Origin: an uncultured Eubacteriales bacterium
GTDB lineage: Bacteria; Bacillota; Clostridia; Christensenellales; Aristaeellaceae
Direction: 5' to 3'
DNA: 36,072 bases
Assembly (NCBI GenBank): GCA_900315675.1
Contig: OMZY01000025.1
Span: 1-36,072, forward strand
Shown piece after piece: positions 15,231 through 22,331 of this stretch (within the stretch, counting starts at the first letter, position 1; every line of letters starts with the position of its first letter). The notes beneath the pieces were generated by a model, which searched no databases, was not told where the DNA came from, and worked only from the letters and a program-made list of their open reading frames with translations. The translations under genes were made by a program, and so were the position numbers.

Positions 15231-17570
15231 TTATTCCACAGCCCGTTTCCAGTGCCCGGAAGTTGTTTCTCCGTCCGTCTTCCGGCCTTCCTTAAAAGCC
15301 TCCAAAACCATTCTTGTTTCTTCCGCATCCTCCGTAGTCAGAACAACGGCCTTTAATTGTGCATTATGCATTGTACATTGTGCATTGTATATGTTGTCCG
15401 TCGGCAGTGCATTCATCAGCTGCACCAGACAGCCTTCCGGCAGCCGCTGCCGCAGCAGCGGAAAACGGTATCCCTTCCGGTCCTCCAGTACCTGCCCCCG
15501 GAGTGCGTCAGGATGCCCCTCATCGCACATCCTGCACCCGGCATGCCCTTTCTTCAGGCCCAATGCGGTCCTGGCCGGGCAGTGGTGAAGCAGCATCAGC
15601 CGCGTCCGCCCGTAAACTGCCGTCACAATCGGCACGCCGCCGGCCAGGAGCGTTTTCAGTTCCTGCCCGGTCAGTTCAGGAGACGCCGTCACAAACACGC
15701 ATCCTTCCTCCAGAAGCAGCGAAGCCGCCTGCCGGTTCATCACCGGAATACCGGGACCTGCCGCAAAAGCAACCGGCCAGTCCGCGCCCAGCTGACCCAC
15801 GGAGCCCAGCACAATGCCGCCCAGCAGATCTTTGTTCTCTTCTGCATAGCGGCGCAGCGTCTGCAGGGTTTCTTCCTCGCATACGTCCGGCAGTGCCAGC
15901 CAGTCTCCCGGCTGCATGGCGGTTTTCAGCTCCTGCAGGGCCTCCGTCCGGTAATCCTCCGGGCACCAGATGACCCGCAATCCGGCTTTCCGCGCCGCAT
16001 CCGCCTGCTCCTTTTTCCGAACATAAGCAAGATTCGGCACTTCCATACTGGGGAGGTATTCTGGCACAGCCATTAATTCTGAATTCTGAATTCTGAATTC
16101 TGAACTAACTTGCTCAAACGCGTCAATACGCGCTTGAGCAAGTTGTTCCAGCGCTTCCCGTCGGATGGCATTCACCTGGCTCACCGGTACAAACGCGCCG
16201 GCTGTCTTGGCCCTGATTTCCCTGGGCACAAACACGGTTTCTCCGGTTTTGCCGAGATTCCGTGCCAGTTCTTCTTCCGTTACTGCCCGGGTTTTGGCAG
16301 CCTCCACTGTTTCTCCGGTGACTGTTACGGTACTTTCACCATCCGTGGCCGTCAGCCGCAGCGCCTCGCCCGGCATTGCCTTCAGGAAAAGATCCGCCGG
16401 CACTGTCCGGCCCTTCATCTTTTCGGCTTCCTCCAGCTGTTCCGCAGAGGTCAGGCGGTATGCAGTATCTCCCGTCTTTGCCGTTGTTCCCGGCCGAAGT
16501 CGCAGAATGGCCGTCTCCCCTGCTTTCAGATCCGGTCCGGCATAAACCAGCCCGGTTTCCTCATGTGCGCCCCGCAGCGTCAGGCCGTCTCCGTTCCGCA
16601 GATCCTTTTCCAGCTGAACTTTCGCCAGTTTTCCGTCCGCCGCGGTCACCCGGCCCATCCGGACGCCCTGGTGATTCACTGTATCGGGATAGATCACGCC
16701 CGCGTCTTCGCAGCCCAGGGCATAGCCCTTCATGAAGCCGCCCCGGTTAAAAATCTGGAGCAGATCTTCCTTTTCCGCTTCATCCGCTTTTTCAAACCTG
16801 CCCTGTTCCAGGCTGTCCAGTCCTTTCCGGTAGCTGGCTGCCACAGTGGCCACGTATTCCGGCCGTTTCAGCCTTCCCTCAATCTTGCAGGATGCAACAC
16901 CCGCTTCCTGTAGCTTCAGCAGTTCGTCCCGCAGGCACACGTCCCGGGGACTCAGCCATGCGCCCCGACGGCCGCGGTAATCATATTCCATCCGACAGGG
17001 CTGGGCGCATCGGCCCCGGTTCCCGCTCCGTTCTCCCACCATGCTGGAAAACAGGCAAAGTCCGCTCACTGCCACGCACTGCGCGCCATGGACAAACACT
17101 TCAATCTCAACGCCCGTATCCGCACACTTCCGGATTTCCTCCAGGGAGCATTCCCGTGCCAGCACAGCCCTGCTGATTCCCTGCCTGCCGCACCAGATTA
17201 CCCCGGTCCGGTTGTGTATGGCCATCTGGGTGCTTGCGTGTACCGTCAGTCCCGGGAAAAGCCGCCGGGCGATCCGCAGCACGCCCAGGTCCTGGATCAG
17301 CACCGCGTCTGCCTTCAGGTCATTCAACAGCCGCAGCACCTCTGTCACCCGGCCCAGTTCTCCGTCCTTCACCAGCGTGTTCACCGTCACATGAACCCGC
17401 ATATGGCGCAGATGGGCAAAACGGATAGCGTCCTCCAGCTCCTGCCGGTCAAAGTTTCCCGCACCGGCACGCGCACTGAAAGCGGCATACCCAAGGTATA
17501 CCGCGTCCGCACCTGCCGCATCCGCCCGTTCCAGGGCCGCGCGGTTTCCCGCAGGAGCCAGGTTCTCCAT
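15231..17570 (-). CDS. U32 family protein with DUF3656 (RlhA-like), 779 aa
   Basis: Peptidase-U32-like enzyme; E. coli RlhA, the closest studied relative, hydroxylates 23S rRNA C2501, and I infer an RNA-modification role rather than proteolysis. The N-terminal TIM-barrel region starts MENLAPAGN. The U32 signature follows: VEIEVFVHGAQCVAVSGLCLFSS with four cysteines in GAQC, GLC, GRC and QPC, likely Fe-S ligands. A DUF3656-type middle and a C-terminal barrel-like part (from MAVPEYLPS) come next. Two AT-rich arrays are read in frame: residues around SSEFRIQNSEL (16073-16104), directly after a 16-bp hairpin, and IYNAQCTMHNAQL near the C-terminus (15357-15391). Start ATG 17570 with GGGGGG. It lies between zapA and mutS2. 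Confidence 0.9.
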   Translation of the reverse strand: MENLAPAGNRAALERADAAGADAVYLGYAAFSARAGAGNFDRQELEDAIRFAHLRHMRVHVTVNTLVKDGELGRVTEVLRLLNDLKADAVLIQDLGVLRIARRLFPGLTVHASTQMAIHNRTGVIWCGRQGISRAVLARECSLEEIRKCADTGVEIEVFVHGAQCVAVSGLCLFSSMVGERSGNRGRCAQPCRMEYDYRGRRGAWLSPRDVCLRDELLKLQEAGVASCKIEGRLKRPEYVATVAASYRKGLDSLEQGRFEKADEAEKEDLLQIFNRGGFMKGYALGCEDAGVIYPDTVNHQGVRMGRVTAADGKLAKVQLEKDLRNGDGLTLRGAHEETGLVYAGPDLKAGETAILRLRPGTTAKTGDTAYRLTSAEQLEEAEKMKGRTVPADLFLKAMPGEALRLTATDGESTVTVTGETVEAAKTRAVTEEELARNLGKTGETVFVPREIRAKTAGAFVPVSQVNAIRREALEQLAQARIDAFEQVSSEFRIQNSELMAVPEYLPSMEVPNLAYVRKKEQADAARKAGLRVIWCPEDYRTEALQELKTAMQPGDWLALPDVCEEETLQTLRRYAEENKDLLGGIVLGSVGQLGADWPVAFAAGPGIPVMNRQAASLLLEEGCVFVTASPELTGQELKTLLAGGVPIVTAVYGRTRLMLLHHCPARTALGLKKGHAGCRMCDEGHPDALRGQVLEDRKGYRFPLLRQRLPEGCLVQLMNALPTDNIYNAQCTMHNAQLKAVVLTTEDAEETRMVLEAFKEGRKTDGETTSGHWKRAVE
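15357..15391. repeat. AT-rich array 10, coding, inside the U32 gene
   Basis: TTGTGCATTATGCATTGTAC-type units translated on the minus strand as YNAQCTMHNAQL. The frame stays open. I see no hairpin beside this copy. Confidence 0.8.
16073..16105. repeat. AT-rich array 11, coding, inside the U32 gene
   Basis: AATTCTGAATTCTGAATTC-type units translated on the minus strand as SEFRIQNSEL, followed by a methionine codon. It abuts the hairpin at 16107-16144. Confidence 0.9.
16107..16144. repeat. 16-bp inverted repeat inside the U32 gene
   Basis: Arms 16107-16122 and 16129-16144 with one G.U-compatible mismatch and a six-base loop, fully coding (QLAQARIDAFEQV) and directly beside AT-rich array 11. This is the same arrangement as at the gene ends. 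Confidence 0.9.
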
Positions 17571-17586
17571 CGTCGTTACGCCCCCT

Positions 17587-17626
17587 GAATTAATTCATAA
17601 TTAAGAATTCATAATTCATAATTATA
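17587..17626. repeat. AT-rich array 12
   Basis: AATTCATAATTAAGAATTC-type units upstream of the U32 start, followed by ATTATATATGG. It faces array 13 in opposite sense across ~75 gene-free bases. Confidence 0.88.
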
Positions 17627-17700
17627 TATGGTTATTCCGGATCTTTCATATCTTCACAAATCTATTAACAGCACCATTGCTGATAGTGTCAGTATCCAAT

Positions 17701-17733
17701 CATTGTGAATTATGAATTATGAATTCTGAATTG
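17701..17733. repeat. AT-rich array 13, overlapping the zapA 3' end
   Basis: TTGTGAATTATGAATTATG-type units. On the minus strand it encodes the last zapA residues (IQNS) and the TAA stop. Confidence 0.9.
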
Positions 17734-17989
17734 CTTTGGCGCTCCGCGCCAATTGCTCATTCTGCCTTCTCAGCATCATGTTCTCATCCTGCGCCTTCAG
17801 CAGATCCTCAGCCAGATTGAAACAGGTCAGCACTGCCGCCTGTCCGGAGGGCAGGTTCGTGACCGCCGTCGTTTCGTTCAGTTTCCGGTCCACAAAGGCC
17901 GCCACCCGTTTCACAAATTCCGGCGGATCTCCGGATACCAGCGTATAGTTTTTCCCTGCCACCGTTACAGTGATTTTCTGCTTTTCCAT
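17717..17989 (-). CDS. zapA: Cell division protein ZapA, 90 aa
   Basis: Binds FtsZ and bundles protofilaments at the Z-ring. The N-terminal beta region (KITVTVAGKNYTLVSGDPPEFVKRVAAFVDRKL) is the ZapA signature; a C-terminal helix follows (LTCFNLAEDLLKAQDENMMLRRQNEQLARSA), the coiled-coil part. AGGAGG lies eight bases before ATG 17989. Length is normal for the short Bacillota form. The final residues KAIQNS and the stop come from AT-rich array 13, preceded by a hairpin in the coding sequence (17736-17752). It is followed by the U32 and mutS2 genes. Confidence 0.9.
   Translation of the reverse strand: MEKQKITVTVAGKNYTLVSGDPPEFVKRVAAFVDRKLNETTAVTNLPSGQAAVLTCFNLAEDLLKAQDENMMLRRQNEQLARSAKAIQNS
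17736..17752. repeat. Hairpin in the last codons of zapA
   Basis: TTGGCGC-TCC-GCGCCAA, a perfect 7-bp stem in the coding sequence, two bases from AT-rich array 13. Confidence 0.8.
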
Positions 17990-18050
17990 TTATCCTGCCT
18001 CCTTGTCCCCGTACGCAGCCTTGTCAGGTGCTTCCGTTTCCGTACATAAG

Positions 18051-18088
18051 TGAAAAGCGCAGAAAGGGATTAAACCCTTTCCGCGCTT
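18051..18088 (-). terminator. Terminator of the cyclophilin gene
   Basis: A 14-bp stem (18055-18068 with 18075-18088, one G.U pair) 13 bases after the stop, followed on the minus strand by TTTT. It separates the cyclophilin transcript from zapA. Confidence 0.85.
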
Positions 18089-18100
18089 CAATGCATTTGC

Positions 18101-18619
18101 TCAGATCTGGTCGAAGGGATAGCACTGTCCGAATGTATCCACACGGATAGACGCCATGACCTGCGGTACGAGCGGCTTGTCGGAACCGTCCCGCTTCGTC
18201 TTCACAATATCCTCCGCCACTTCCATGCCCTCCAGCACCTTGCCGAAGGCAGCATACTGTCCGTCCAGATGCGGACTGTCGCTGGTCATGATGAAGAACT
18301 GGCTTCCGGCGGAATCAGGCATCATGCTGCGGGCCATGCTCAGCACGCCGTAGGTATGCTTCAGCGGATTGTTGACGCCGTTTGCGGCAAATTCGCCCTT
18401 GATACAGTATCCGGGGCCGCCGATGCCAATACCCTTGGGGTCTCCGCCCTGGATCATGAAACCCGGAATGACGCGGTGAAAGGTCAGCCCGTCATAGAAA
18501 CCGCTGTTGGCAAGCGCGGTAAAGTTGCCAACGGACTGCGGTGCGATTTCGGGATACAGTTCGCCCTTCATTTCACGTCCGTCGCTCATTGTGATTGTAA
18601 ACACAGGATTCTGTGCCAT
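18101..18619 (-). CDS. Cyclophilin-type peptidyl-prolyl isomerase, 172 aa
   Basis: Catalyses cis-trans isomerisation of prolyl bonds. Motifs FHRVIPGFMIQGGDP (R49, F54, Q57), GxLSMAR and GSQFFIM (105-111), then LDGQYAAFGKVLEGMEVAEDI. No signal peptide, so cytoplasmic. The start is ATG 18619 (MAQNPVFTITM) because AAGGAGG lies 11 bases upstream; the longer frame would translate through that site. The eukaryote-type tryptophan is replaced by histidine (SPHLDGQYAAFG), as in many bacterial forms. Confidence 0.93.
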   Translation of the reverse strand: MAQNPVFTITMSDGREMKGELYPEIAPQSVGNFTALANSGFYDGLTFHRVIPGFMIQGGDPKGIGIGGPGYCIKGEFAANGVNNPLKHTYGVLSMARSMMPDSAGSQFFIMTSDSPHLDGQYAAFGKVLEGMEVAEDIVKTKRDGSDKPLVPQVMASIRVDTFGQCYPFDQI

Positions 18620-18734
18620 ATTTTCTGTTTCCTCCTTGGGAGCCACGCTCCGCTGTTACATATATTTTTATCAGATAACAGTAGAGGTCTGTTCTTTCAT
18701 TATCTCAGCCCCGTTCATCTGATAAAGCTCGCGT

Positions 18735-18767
18735 CATTCTGAATTCTGAATTCTTAATTCTGAATTT
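18735..18767. repeat. AT-rich array 14
   Basis: TTCTGAATTCTGAATTC-type units in the space upstream of the cyclophilin gene. Confidence 0.88.
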
Positions 18768-18886
18768 CTGCTGAGCTTCCCTATTATAACGATTTTTCCC
18801 TTTCATGGCAAGCAGTGCCGCAGCACTGGCCTTCTTTGCCGCAGCAATGCATTCTGAACTTCTGCTTTCCGGACAGGATATAAGGC

Positions 18887-18967
18887 TCACCTCCTTCCCT
18901 TGGGCGGATATTTCACACAGGGACGCACAGCGGCGCTGTATTGCACATCGCGAAGGCTATATTTCAT
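18887..18967 (-). CDS. Possible 26-residue basic peptide
   Basis: ATG 18967 to TGA 18887, reading MKYSLRDVQYSAAVRPCVKY and ending PPKGRR. The upstream site CAGGGC is weak. The stop is formed by the perfect ribosome-binding string AAGGAGGTGA, as if coupled to a following reading frame. No family recognised. It may be a leader peptide or chance. Confidence 0.25.
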   Translation of the reverse strand: MKYSLRDVQYSAAVRPCVKYPPKGRR

Positions 18968-18995
18968 ATTTGCCCTGCAGGCAGATATATCATTC

Positions 18996-19029
18996 AAAAA
19001 AGGCGCGGAGCACACTCTGCGCCTTTTTT
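18996..19029. terminator. Bidirectional terminator upstream of the GNAT gene
   Basis: 15-bp arms (18996-19010 and 19015-19029, one wobble) with loop CACA, flanked by A6 and T6, so it can work on both strands. Its T run overlaps the -35 box of the next promoter. Confidence 0.9.
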
Positions 19030-19056
19030 GACAACCTCCTTCCATCTTTGTATAAT
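19028..19056 (+). promoter_or_regulatory. Consensus sigma-70 promoter of the GNAT gene
   Basis: Perfect TTGACA (19028-19033), 17-base spacer, perfect TATAAT (19051-19056), 28 bases before the start codon. The first two bases of the -35 box belong to the preceding terminator T run. Confidence 0.92.
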
Positions 19057-19084
19057 AAGTAGATTCCCGAAAGGAGTACACGCT

Positions 19085-19888
19085 ATGACGATCGTACATC
19101 CCCAGCAGCCTGTAAACGGGCTGAACCCGGAAGATGTGTTCTACGCGGTGGATGACCTCGGAACACAAACCGGTTATGGCTTTATCCTTTATCAGCTCCA
19201 GCCCGGTCTTTATCCGGACTGTCCTGTCAATCTGTATTTTTCACTGGCCGGAGATCCCGCTTCACGGTATCTCCTGTTCGGCGCGCTGATTGCCCGCGCG
19301 CGTATCCTGCAGAACGTAAATCCGCAGATGCGCTGCCGCCTGTATACCAGCATTGCCCCCAACGATATCCAGATGAAGGATTTCTATCTGCATAACGGCT
19401 TCGACTGCAACGAAACGGACGAGGTGCTCCAGCTGACCATTCCCTTTGGGGACGGCCGTATCCCCATGAGCTGTACCGTTGCCCCCACGCCCCTGAACAC
19501 CTGGGACGAGCAGAACAGCCTCATCTACCGGCTCCAGATGAATGAGATCTCCTTTGTGGATATGAATTATCTCAAGAATCTCCAGCGTATGCCCCATTTC
19601 ATGACCCTGGGCCTGTACCGCAACGCGGTGCTTATCGGCGAAGCCATTATGGCCGGCCAGGGCACAGACTGTGAACTGGTGGCAATCTATATTGAACCCG
19701 GCAGCCGGAACCAGGGCATGGGCAAGGCGCTCCTGCACCGGCTGATGGCCATCATGGCCGCGGAGGGTGTCACCCGGGTCACCACCCGGATCATGAGCCG
19801 CAGTGTGCCCCAGCAGCGTCTGGCGGCGGACTTCGGAGGTACGGTTCTGGGCGTGAATATGCTCTTCCCGGGGATGTATCTGAACTGA
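19085..19888 (+). CDS. GNAT-family N-acetyltransferase, 267 aa
   Basis: Transfers an acyl group from acyl-CoA to an amine; substrate unknown. The C-terminal domain carries motif A in AIYIEPGSRNQGMGKALLHRLMAIMAAEGVTRVTT (NQGMGKA is the CoA pyrophosphate loop). The N-terminal half (DPASRYLLFGALIARARIL...MKDFYLHNGFDCNETDEVLQL) looks like a second, degenerate GNAT domain with a YLHNGF motif, so this is probably a tandem-GNAT protein. ATG 19085 has AAAGGAG eight bases upstream; a longer reading would cross the promoter and terminator. It is monocistronic, with its own near-perfect promoter, so it is likely strongly expressed. Confidence 0.85.
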   Translation: MTIVHPQQPVNGLNPEDVFYAVDDLGTQTGYGFILYQLQPGLYPDCPVNLYFSLAGDPASRYLLFGALIARARILQNVNPQMRCRLYTSIAPNDIQMKDFYLHNGFDCNETDEVLQLTIPFGDGRIPMSCTVAPTPLNTWDEQNSLIYRLQMNEISFVDMNYLKNLQRMPHFMTLGLYRNAVLIGEAIMAGQGTDCELVAIYIEPGSRNQGMGKALLHRLMAIMAAEGVTRVTTRIMSRSVPQQRLAADFGGTVLGVNMLFPGMYLN

Positions 19889-19930
19889 GTTCTTTTCCGG
19901 TTCTTTCCCTTGATTTACCTTGAATTGCGC

Positions 19931-19959
19931 TTGACGGAAAATCGTCAGGCGTTTATAAT
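19931..19959 (+). promoter_or_regulatory. secDF promoter
   Basis: TTGACG (19931-19936), 17-base spacer, TATAAT (19954-19959), 37 bases before the secD start. Confidence 0.88.
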
Positions 19960-19996
19960 ATCTTCAACTGTGTTTTCGAAGGAGGAAACGATCAAT

Positions 19997-21322
19997 ATGA
20001 AATCCGGCAATAAGCGCGTTGGCGGCAAAACCGGAGCCATCATCGCGCTGTGTGTGCTGCTCGTCGTCACCATCGCACTTGGCGTGATTGGTGTCACCGG
20101 GGTGAGCCTGCCTCCGCGGGGTCTGCACAAGGTACTGTCCTGGCTGCCCACCACCAACTCCGACAATTGGCCTGAATCCCTGCCTCTGGGTCTTGACCTG
20201 CGGGGCGGTATGTATGTGGAATACTCCGGCAAAGCTCCGGAAGGCTCCACCGCGGACTTTGACAGCCTGCGTGAAGGCACGATGTCCATCATCCGCTCCC
20301 GTCTGAGCGACAAGGGCTTTAATGAAGCCAATGTTCAGCGGCTGGGCTCCGATGGAATCCGTGTTGAAATTCCGAACGTGCAGGATGACACCGTACTCGA
20401 CCTGATCGGCGCCGCCGCCAAGATGGAGTTCAAGGACCCCAGCGGCAACGTGTTCATGACCGGTGATATGGTGAAAACCGCTGCCTACTCCTACGGTGAA
20501 AAGGGTCATCAGATCGCCTTTGAGCTCACTCCCGAAGGTGCCAAAATCTTCGGTGATATGACTGCTGCCAACGTCGGCCGGAACCTCGTCATTGAACTGG
20601 ACGGTGAAACGCTGATCGACGCTACGGTACAGCAGGCCATCCTGGACGGCCACGGTGTCATCACCGGCAATTACACCCAGGATGAAGCCACCAGCGTTGC
20701 CGCCAAGATCCAGTCCGGTGCTCTGCCGCTGGAGCTGACCCAGCAGAAGGTTGACAAAGTGTCCGCCACCCTCGGTCAGGACGCTGTGTCCTCCTCCGTA
20801 CGCGCTGCTCTGATCGGCATCCTGCTGATCATGCTCCTGATGATCGTCCGTTACCGCCTGAACGGCCTCATCGCCTCCTGGGCGCTGACCATTTACACAA
20901 TCCTGCTGTTCATGCTGATCGCCCTCTTCGGTATCCAGCTGACCCTGCCCGGTCTGGCCGGTGTGGTTCTGGGTATTGGTATGGCGGTTGACGCGAACGT
21001 TATCATCTTTGAACGCTTTAACGAAGAAGTCCGCAAGGGCCGCAGTGCGAAAGCCGCTGTCCGCGCCGGTTTCAAAAACGCTATTTCCGCTATCCTGGAC
21101 GCCAACGTAACCACCCTGATCGCGGCCATCGTGCTGCTGTTCTACGGCACCGGTTCCATCCAGGGCTTCGCCAAGACCCTGCTGCTGGGCGTGGTTGTTT
21201 CCATGTTCACCGCAGTCATCGTCACCCGCTTCCTGATGAACCGCTTCGTGAACGCGGGAGCCACCAATACCTCCCTTTATACCAAAGTGAACGCTGAAGC
21301 TGAAAAGGAGGTTGAGGCATAA
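19997..21322 (+). CDS. secD: Protein translocase subunit SecD, 441 aa
   Basis: With SecF it forms the proton-driven auxiliary complex that pulls proteins through SecYEG. TM1 ~13-35, then the P1 domain opening with the SecD motif LGLDLRGGMYVEY; TM2-TM6 in the C-terminal part from SSVRAALIGILLIML, with GVVLGIGMAVDANVIIFERFNEEVRKG as the conserved TM4-loop motif (D of DAN is the likely proton-pathway residue). ATG 19997 has AAGGAGG upstream. The P1 domain is shorter than in E. coli (615 aa), as usual in Bacillota with separate secD and secF. The stop overlaps the secF start (TAATG). Confidence 0.95.
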   Translation: MKSGNKRVGGKTGAIIALCVLLVVTIALGVIGVTGVSLPPRGLHKVLSWLPTTNSDNWPESLPLGLDLRGGMYVEYSGKAPEGSTADFDSLREGTMSIIRSRLSDKGFNEANVQRLGSDGIRVEIPNVQDDTVLDLIGAAAKMEFKDPSGNVFMTGDMVKTAAYSYGEKGHQIAFELTPEGAKIFGDMTAANVGRNLVIELDGETLIDATVQQAILDGHGVITGNYTQDEATSVAAKIQSGALPLELTQQKVDKVSATLGQDAVSSSVRAALIGILLIMLLMIVRYRLNGLIASWALTIYTILLFMLIALFGIQLTLPGLAGVVLGIGMAVDANVIIFERFNEEVRKGRSAKAAVRAGFKNAISAILDANVTTLIAAIVLLFYGTGSIQGFAKTLLLGVVVSMFTAVIVTRFLMNRFVNAGATNTSLYTKVNAEAEKEVEA

Positions 21323-22215
21323 TGGTTATCAAGAATCGTTCCAGAATTTGCCTGATCATCTCCGCTGTTATCATTGTCGCTGCCCTGCTCCTGCACCTCT
21401 TCGGTATGGGCATCAACCTGGGTATCGATTTCTCCGGCGGCCTCTCCATGCAGTATGACATGAAGACCGCGGTTAACGCTTCTGACGTGACTGCCGTGCT
21501 GGACAAGATGGGTGTTGTGGACAACACCGTCCAGATCCAGGGTGCCAACAGCAACGAAGTAAACGTCCGGATCAAGAATCTTGACAAAGATGATGTCCAG
21601 AAGGTTCAGGCCGATTTCGAAGCCGGCGTGAAGGAAATCTATCCGGAAGCCGAATCCGTCGGTGATGTGAACTACGTCGGCCCTGTGGCCGGTGAAACCC
21701 TGGTCCGCAACGCGGTGATCTCCGTGCTGCTCGCCGCCGCCCTGATGCTGATCTACATCGCCATCCGGTTCGACCTGAACTCCGGTATTGCTGCCGTGTT
21801 CGGCCTGCTGCACGACGTGCTGATCATGCTCTCCTTCATGGTCATCTTCCGCTCCGTGATCCAGATGAACTCTTCGTTCATCGCCGCGGCACTGACCATC
21901 GTCGGCTACTCCATCAATAACACCATCGTGATCTTCGACCGTATTCGTGAGAATGCCAAGAAGATGCCCACGATTGCCCGTGAGGAAGTCACGAACATCT
22001 CCATTCGTGAAAGCCTGGGCCGCACCATCTGCACAACCGTCACCACCCTGATCACCATCGTGGCCCTGTGCATCCTGGGTGTTGCCTCCATCCGTGAGTT
22101 TGCCCTGCCGATCATCGTCGGTATCATCTCCGGTGTTTACAGTGCCAACATGATCAACGGTTATGTCTGGGCCTTCCTGGAAGAAAAACGCCGCAGCCGC
22201 AAAGCTAAAGCCTGA
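21322..22215 (+). CDS. secF: Protein translocase subunit SecF, 297 aa
   Basis: Partner of SecD in the cytoplasmic membrane. TM1 ~8-28, the SecF signature LGIDFSGGLSMQYD, a short extracytoplasmic domain, then VGPVAGETLVRNAVISVLLAAALMLIYIAIRF and GYSINNTIVIFDRIRENAKK, the conserved TM4-loop motif. Its start overlaps the secD stop by one base, so the two are translationally coupled. It is followed by a strong hairpin that ends the operon. Confidence 0.95.
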   Translation: MVIKNRSRICLIISAVIIVAALLLHLFGMGINLGIDFSGGLSMQYDMKTAVNASDVTAVLDKMGVVDNTVQIQGANSNEVNVRIKNLDKDDVQKVQADFEAGVKEIYPEAESVGDVNYVGPVAGETLVRNAVISVLLAAALMLIYIAIRFDLNSGIAAVFGLLHDVLIMLSFMVIFRSVIQMNSSFIAAALTIVGYSINNTIVIFDRIRENAKKMPTIAREEVTNISIRESLGRTICTTVTTLITIVALCILGVASIREFALPIIVGIISGVYSANMINGYVWAFLEEKRRSRKAKA

Positions 22216-22227
22216 TTGTTCATAAAG

Positions 22228-22257
22228 TGGAGGGACTGCGCTTGCGCAGTCCCTCCA
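22228..22257 (+). terminator. Terminator after secF
   Basis: TGGAGGGACTGCG stem (22228-22240 with 22245-22257), four-base loop CTTG, 13 perfect pairs. Little T follows; an AT-rich array starts 26 bases on. Confidence 0.78.
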
Positions 22258-22282
22258 TTCATTTCCCTGGAATACTGAAAGC

Positions 22283-22313
22283 TTATCATTTTTCATTCTT
22301 CATTTTTCATTGT
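22283..22313. repeat. AT-rich array 15 (TTCATTCTTCATT type)
   Basis: Same subtype as array 2 at 1744, again placed just after a hairpin at a gene end and before the next gene (recJ). Confidence 0.75.
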
Positions 22314-22331
22314 TTACGAAAGGAGGCCGCC

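Larger units (their letters stand above)
18647..18994. other. Gene-poor region upstream of the cyclophilin gene
   Basis: Contains a 10-bp inverted repeat TTTATCAGAT/ATCTGATAAA (18667-18676/18717-18726), AT-rich array 14, and on the minus strand a perfect Shine-Dalgarno string AAGGAGGTGA (18896-18887) with no convincing gene after it. A 61-codon frame from GTG 18890 runs through the array and resembles nothing I know. See the separate small-ORF entry. Confidence 0.5.
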
